Below are positions 6,494-7,794 of a stretch of 7,794 nt of DNA, one piece after another; within the stretch, counting starts at the first letter, position 1, and each line of letters starts with the position of its first letter. This stretch comes from an uncultured Collinsella sp. GTDB lineage: Bacteria > Actinomycetota > Coriobacteriia > Coriobacteriales > Coriobacteriaceae. Location: positions 1 through 7,794 of the forward strand of contig USNA01000035.1 in NCBI GenBank assembly GCA_900555955.1. The letters run 5' to 3'. The position numbers and the translations under genes were made by a program. The notes beneath the pieces are model-generated. The model ran no database searches. It saw only the letters and a program-made list of their open reading frames with translations, and was not told the origin of the DNA.

Positions 6494-7450
6494 CTACACC
6501 GTCCTGATGCGCGGGTTGATGAGCAGGTAGAGCATGTCAACCACGATGTTGATGATGATGAAGGCAAGAGCAACGACGATGACGACGCCCTGAACCAGGT
6601 TCGCCTCGTTGCCCTGAACGCCCTGCAGGATCGCAGTACCCATGCCGGGGAGGTTGAAGATGACCTCGATGACGACAGCACCGCCCATGAGGTAGCCGAT
6701 CTTAAGACCGAGGGTGGTGACCGGGGTGATCAGCGCGTTGCGCAAAACGTTGATGCCGACGACGACCTTCTCGGGAACGCCGGCGCCGCGAGCCATACGG
6801 ACATAGTCCTTATCGAGCTCCTCAACCATGGCCGTACGCACGATACGAGTCATCTGACCTGTCAGCGGGAATGCCAGAGCGATGGCGGGCATGATCATGC
6901 GCGCCAAATAACCTGCCGGGTTGGTGGTGAAGTGAGGTAGAGCACCGGACGCCGGAAGCACCTTAAGGTAGGAAGAGAACAGCAGAATCAACAGGACGGC
7001 AAGCCAGAACGACGGGGTTGCCAAGCCGGCGATGGAGAAGACGCGGATCACTTGGTCCGGCCATTTATCGCGATACAGTGCCGCGATGACGCCGAGCAAA
7101 AACGAGACGACCGCGCCGATGGCAAGACCGATGAAGGTCAGCTGCATCGTGACGGGCAGGGCCGTGGAGATGCGCTTGGCAACGGAGTTGCGAGCAGCAC
7201 CATAGGTGCCCATGTCACCATGGATCAGATCGCCCATATAGCGCACGTAGCGCACGGGCCAGGGGTCGTCCAGACCATACTTCTCATGGTACTCGGCAAC
7301 CGCCTCGGGCGAGGCACCGTCACCCAACGCCGTATAGGCGGGGTCGGTCTTGGAGAACGACATAAGGAAGAACACCAGGACGGTGACGCCCAATGCCATG
7401 ATCGGCAGCGCCACGAGACGCCTTCCAATCAAACGTAGAAAGTTGTTCAC
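6494..7450 (-). CDS. Oligopeptide-type ABC importer permease (OppB/DppB-like)
   Basis: Inner-membrane subunit forming the translocation pore with the permease half of the fusion protein. From the GTG at 7448-7450 it has 318 residues, normal for OppB/DppB. Visible are a first membrane segment (about 12-33), an extracytoplasmic domain with the family motif EYHEKYGLDDPWPVRYVRY (53-71), further hydrophobic segments near 100-123, 138-160, 183-197, 249-268 and 288-310, and the EAA loop (about 210-240: DYVRMARGAGVPEKVV). The GTG is preferred over an ATG at 7483 because AAAGGGGAG lies five bases before it and the protein then begins with the usual NNFLRLIGRRL. It ends three bases before the fusion gene. 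The 157-base gap upstream, with a hairpin and a palindrome, separates it from the binding-protein gene. Confidence 0.95.
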   Translation of the reverse strand: MNNFLRLIGRRLVALPIMALGVTVLVFFLMSFSKTDPAYTALGDGASPEAVAEYHEKYGLDDPWPVRYVRYMGDLIHGDMGTYGAARNSVAKRISTALPVTMQLTFIGLAIGAVVSFLLGVIAALYRDKWPDQVIRVFSIAGLATPSFWLAVLLILLFSSYLKVLPASGALPHFTTNPAGYLARMIMPAIALAFPLTGQMTRIVRTAMVEELDKDYVRMARGAGVPEKVVVGINVLRNALITPVTTLGLKIGYLMGGAVVIEVIFNLPGMGTAILQGVQGNEANLVQGVVIVVALAFIIINIVVDMLYLLINPRIRTV

Positions 7451-7455
7451 GTTCT

Positions 7456-7464
7456 CTCCCCTTT
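7456..7464 (-). promoter_or_regulatory. Ribosome binding site fixing the OppB-type GTG start
   Basis: AAAGGGGAG on the minus strand with five bases to GTG 7448-7450. It would lie inside the coding region if the ATG at 7483 were used. Confidence 0.75.
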
Positions 7465-7485
7465 CTTTTGTCGGTAGGACCAACT

Positions 7486-7513
7486 GGTATATGAGTATGG
7501 ATACTCATTACAA
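7486..7513 (-). promoter_or_regulatory. Candidate internal promoter for the permease/ATPase genes
   Basis: On the minus strand TTGTAA (7508-7513) and TATACC (7486-7491) are separated by 16 bases; each matches the sigma-70-type consensus at four of six positions. It lies 35 to 63 bases upstream of the OppB-type start. The matches are modest and are given weight mainly because the palindrome fits exactly between the hexamers. Confidence 0.3.
7491..7508. promoter_or_regulatory. 18-bp palindrome, candidate operator
   Basis: ATGAGTAT and ATACTCAT are perfect 8-base arms around a GG centre. The two-base centre favours a dimeric DNA-binding protein over an RNA hairpin. It spans the spacer between the candidate -10 and -35 hexamers. 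It contrasts with the GC-rich surroundings. The regulator is unknown and is not encoded in the window. Confidence 0.5.
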
Positions 7514-7545
7514 GACCCGAGCGACATCGAGGCCGCCCGGGTCTT
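7512..7545 (-). terminator. Hairpin after the binding-protein gene, candidate partial terminator
   Basis: AAGACCCG (7512-7519) pairs with CGGGTCTT (7538-7545), with three further G-C pairs inside after one mismatch. The tail is more U-rich on the plus strand (TTTGTTT) than on the minus strand, where only TTGTAA follows. In the coding direction it is probably an attenuator or 3'-end stabiliser that lets the binding protein be made in excess over the permeases, a common arrangement in such operons. Confidence 0.5.
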
Positions 7546-7605
7546 TGTTTCAACTATGAGGACGTTGCCTTACGACCGACGCCCCACATATGACTCAAGC
7601 GAGTC

Positions 7606-7794
7606 TTAGGCCTTGACGGTCGCGACGCCCCTGAAGGACATGCTCGTCGTGCCGATGCCCTTGAAGCCATCGAGGGCCTCGCCGTTGGGCGCGGTGGACG
7701 GATCGTCCCAGGAAGCGGAGACGGTCTTGACGTGGACAACGGGGTACAGAACAGCGTTGTCGGCGATGATGTCGAAGCACTCGTTCCACTTCTT
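7606..7794 (-). CDS. ABC importer substrate-binding protein, family 5 (OppA/DppA-like), C-terminal fragment
   Basis: Last 62 codons plus a TAA at 7606-7608; the gene begins outside the window and should total roughly 500 to 600 residues. The fragment begins KKWNECFDIIADNAVLYP, followed by VVHVKT, and ends GFKGIGTTSMSFRGVATVKA. This matches the usual C-terminus of family-5 solute-binding proteins, where a W..C.DI...N..LYP..H.K segment is followed by a GFK....T...F end. It is followed by permease and ATPase genes of the same importer type. The protein would be extracytoplasmic and lipid-anchored in a Gram-positive cell; the N-terminus needed to confirm this is not visible. The fragment does not indicate whether it binds peptide or sugar. 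Confidence 0.85.
   Translation of the reverse strand, partial: KKWNECFDIIADNAVLYPVVHVKTVSASWDDPSTAPNGEALDGFKGIGTTSMSFRGVATVKA

Noticed and set aside
3560..6940. Very long plus-strand open frame of 1126 codons
   Set aside because: It is antisense to three well-conserved transporter genes, crosses their boundaries and an intergenic hairpin, shows no recognisable domain, and has the Asp/His/Gly/Leu-rich composition typical of the opposite strand of GC-rich genes.
7486..7491. GGTATA resembling the repeat bound by E. coli NanR
   Set aside because: Only one copy is present, whereas the E. coli operator has several tandem copies; a six-base match is not evidence.
7350..7559. Small plus-strand open frame covering the gap upstream of the OppB-type gene
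   Set aside because: It overlaps the permease start, palindrome and hairpin, and has no homology signal; chance open frame.
7592..7605. Short GACTC/GAGTC hairpin just after the binding-protein stop codon
   Set aside because: Five base pairs with a four-base loop and no U-run is too weak to call a terminator.

Overview
Every supported gene lies on the minus strand, so transcription runs from the high-coordinate end to the low-coordinate end. The sequence is GC-rich with strong AAGGAG/GGAGG-type ribosome binding sites and several GTG starts. Together with the gene content this suggests a host-associated actinobacterium, perhaps a gut Coriobacteriia member such as Collinsella. That assignment is an inference from style and content; no marker gene is present.

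In transcription order the window holds: (1) the last 62 codons of a family-5 oligopeptide-type substrate-binding protein (7606-7794); (2) a 157-nt gap with a hairpin and an 18-bp palindrome placed between candidate promoter hexamers; (3) an OppB/DppB-type permease (6494-7450); (4) a permease-ATPase fusion, OppC-type plus OppD-type (4475-6490); (5) an OppF-type ATPase (3647-4474); (6) a gap with a perfect 10-bp hairpin; (7) a CE7 acetyl esterase with an intact catalytic triad (2589-3566); (8) an overlapping, divergent CE7 paralogue that has lost the nucleophilic serine (1745-2596); (9) a DapA/NanA-superfamily aldolase (756-1676); and (10) a ROK sugar kinase resembling N-acetylmannosamine kinase, cut by the window edge (1-583).

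The simplest reading is one uptake-and-catabolism operon for an acetylated acidic or amino sugar, most likely O-acetylated sialic acid. The ABC importer brings the sugar in, the CE7 esterase removes O-acetyl groups, the aldolase splits off pyruvate, and the ROK kinase phosphorylates the amino sugar released. The kinase has two residues shared with E. coli NanK, and SatABCD/NanBCDF-like ABC importers and acetyl xylan esterases are known near sialic-acid genes in other bacteria. Against this, the aldolase keeps the Schiff-base lysine and tyrosine but not the residues that hold the sialic-acid side chain in E. coli NanA, and no sialidase, NanE, NagA or NagB gene is in view. The substrate is therefore a hypothesis.

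The most noteworthy observations are the serine-less esterase overlapping its active paralogue, the loss of the usual C-terminal cysteine cluster in both transporter ATPases, the unusual sugar pocket of the aldolase, the palindrome-in-promoter arrangement, and hairpins in each non-overlapping gap. No stretch longer than 300 bases lacks a gene. No RNA gene, mobile element or CRISPR array was seen.
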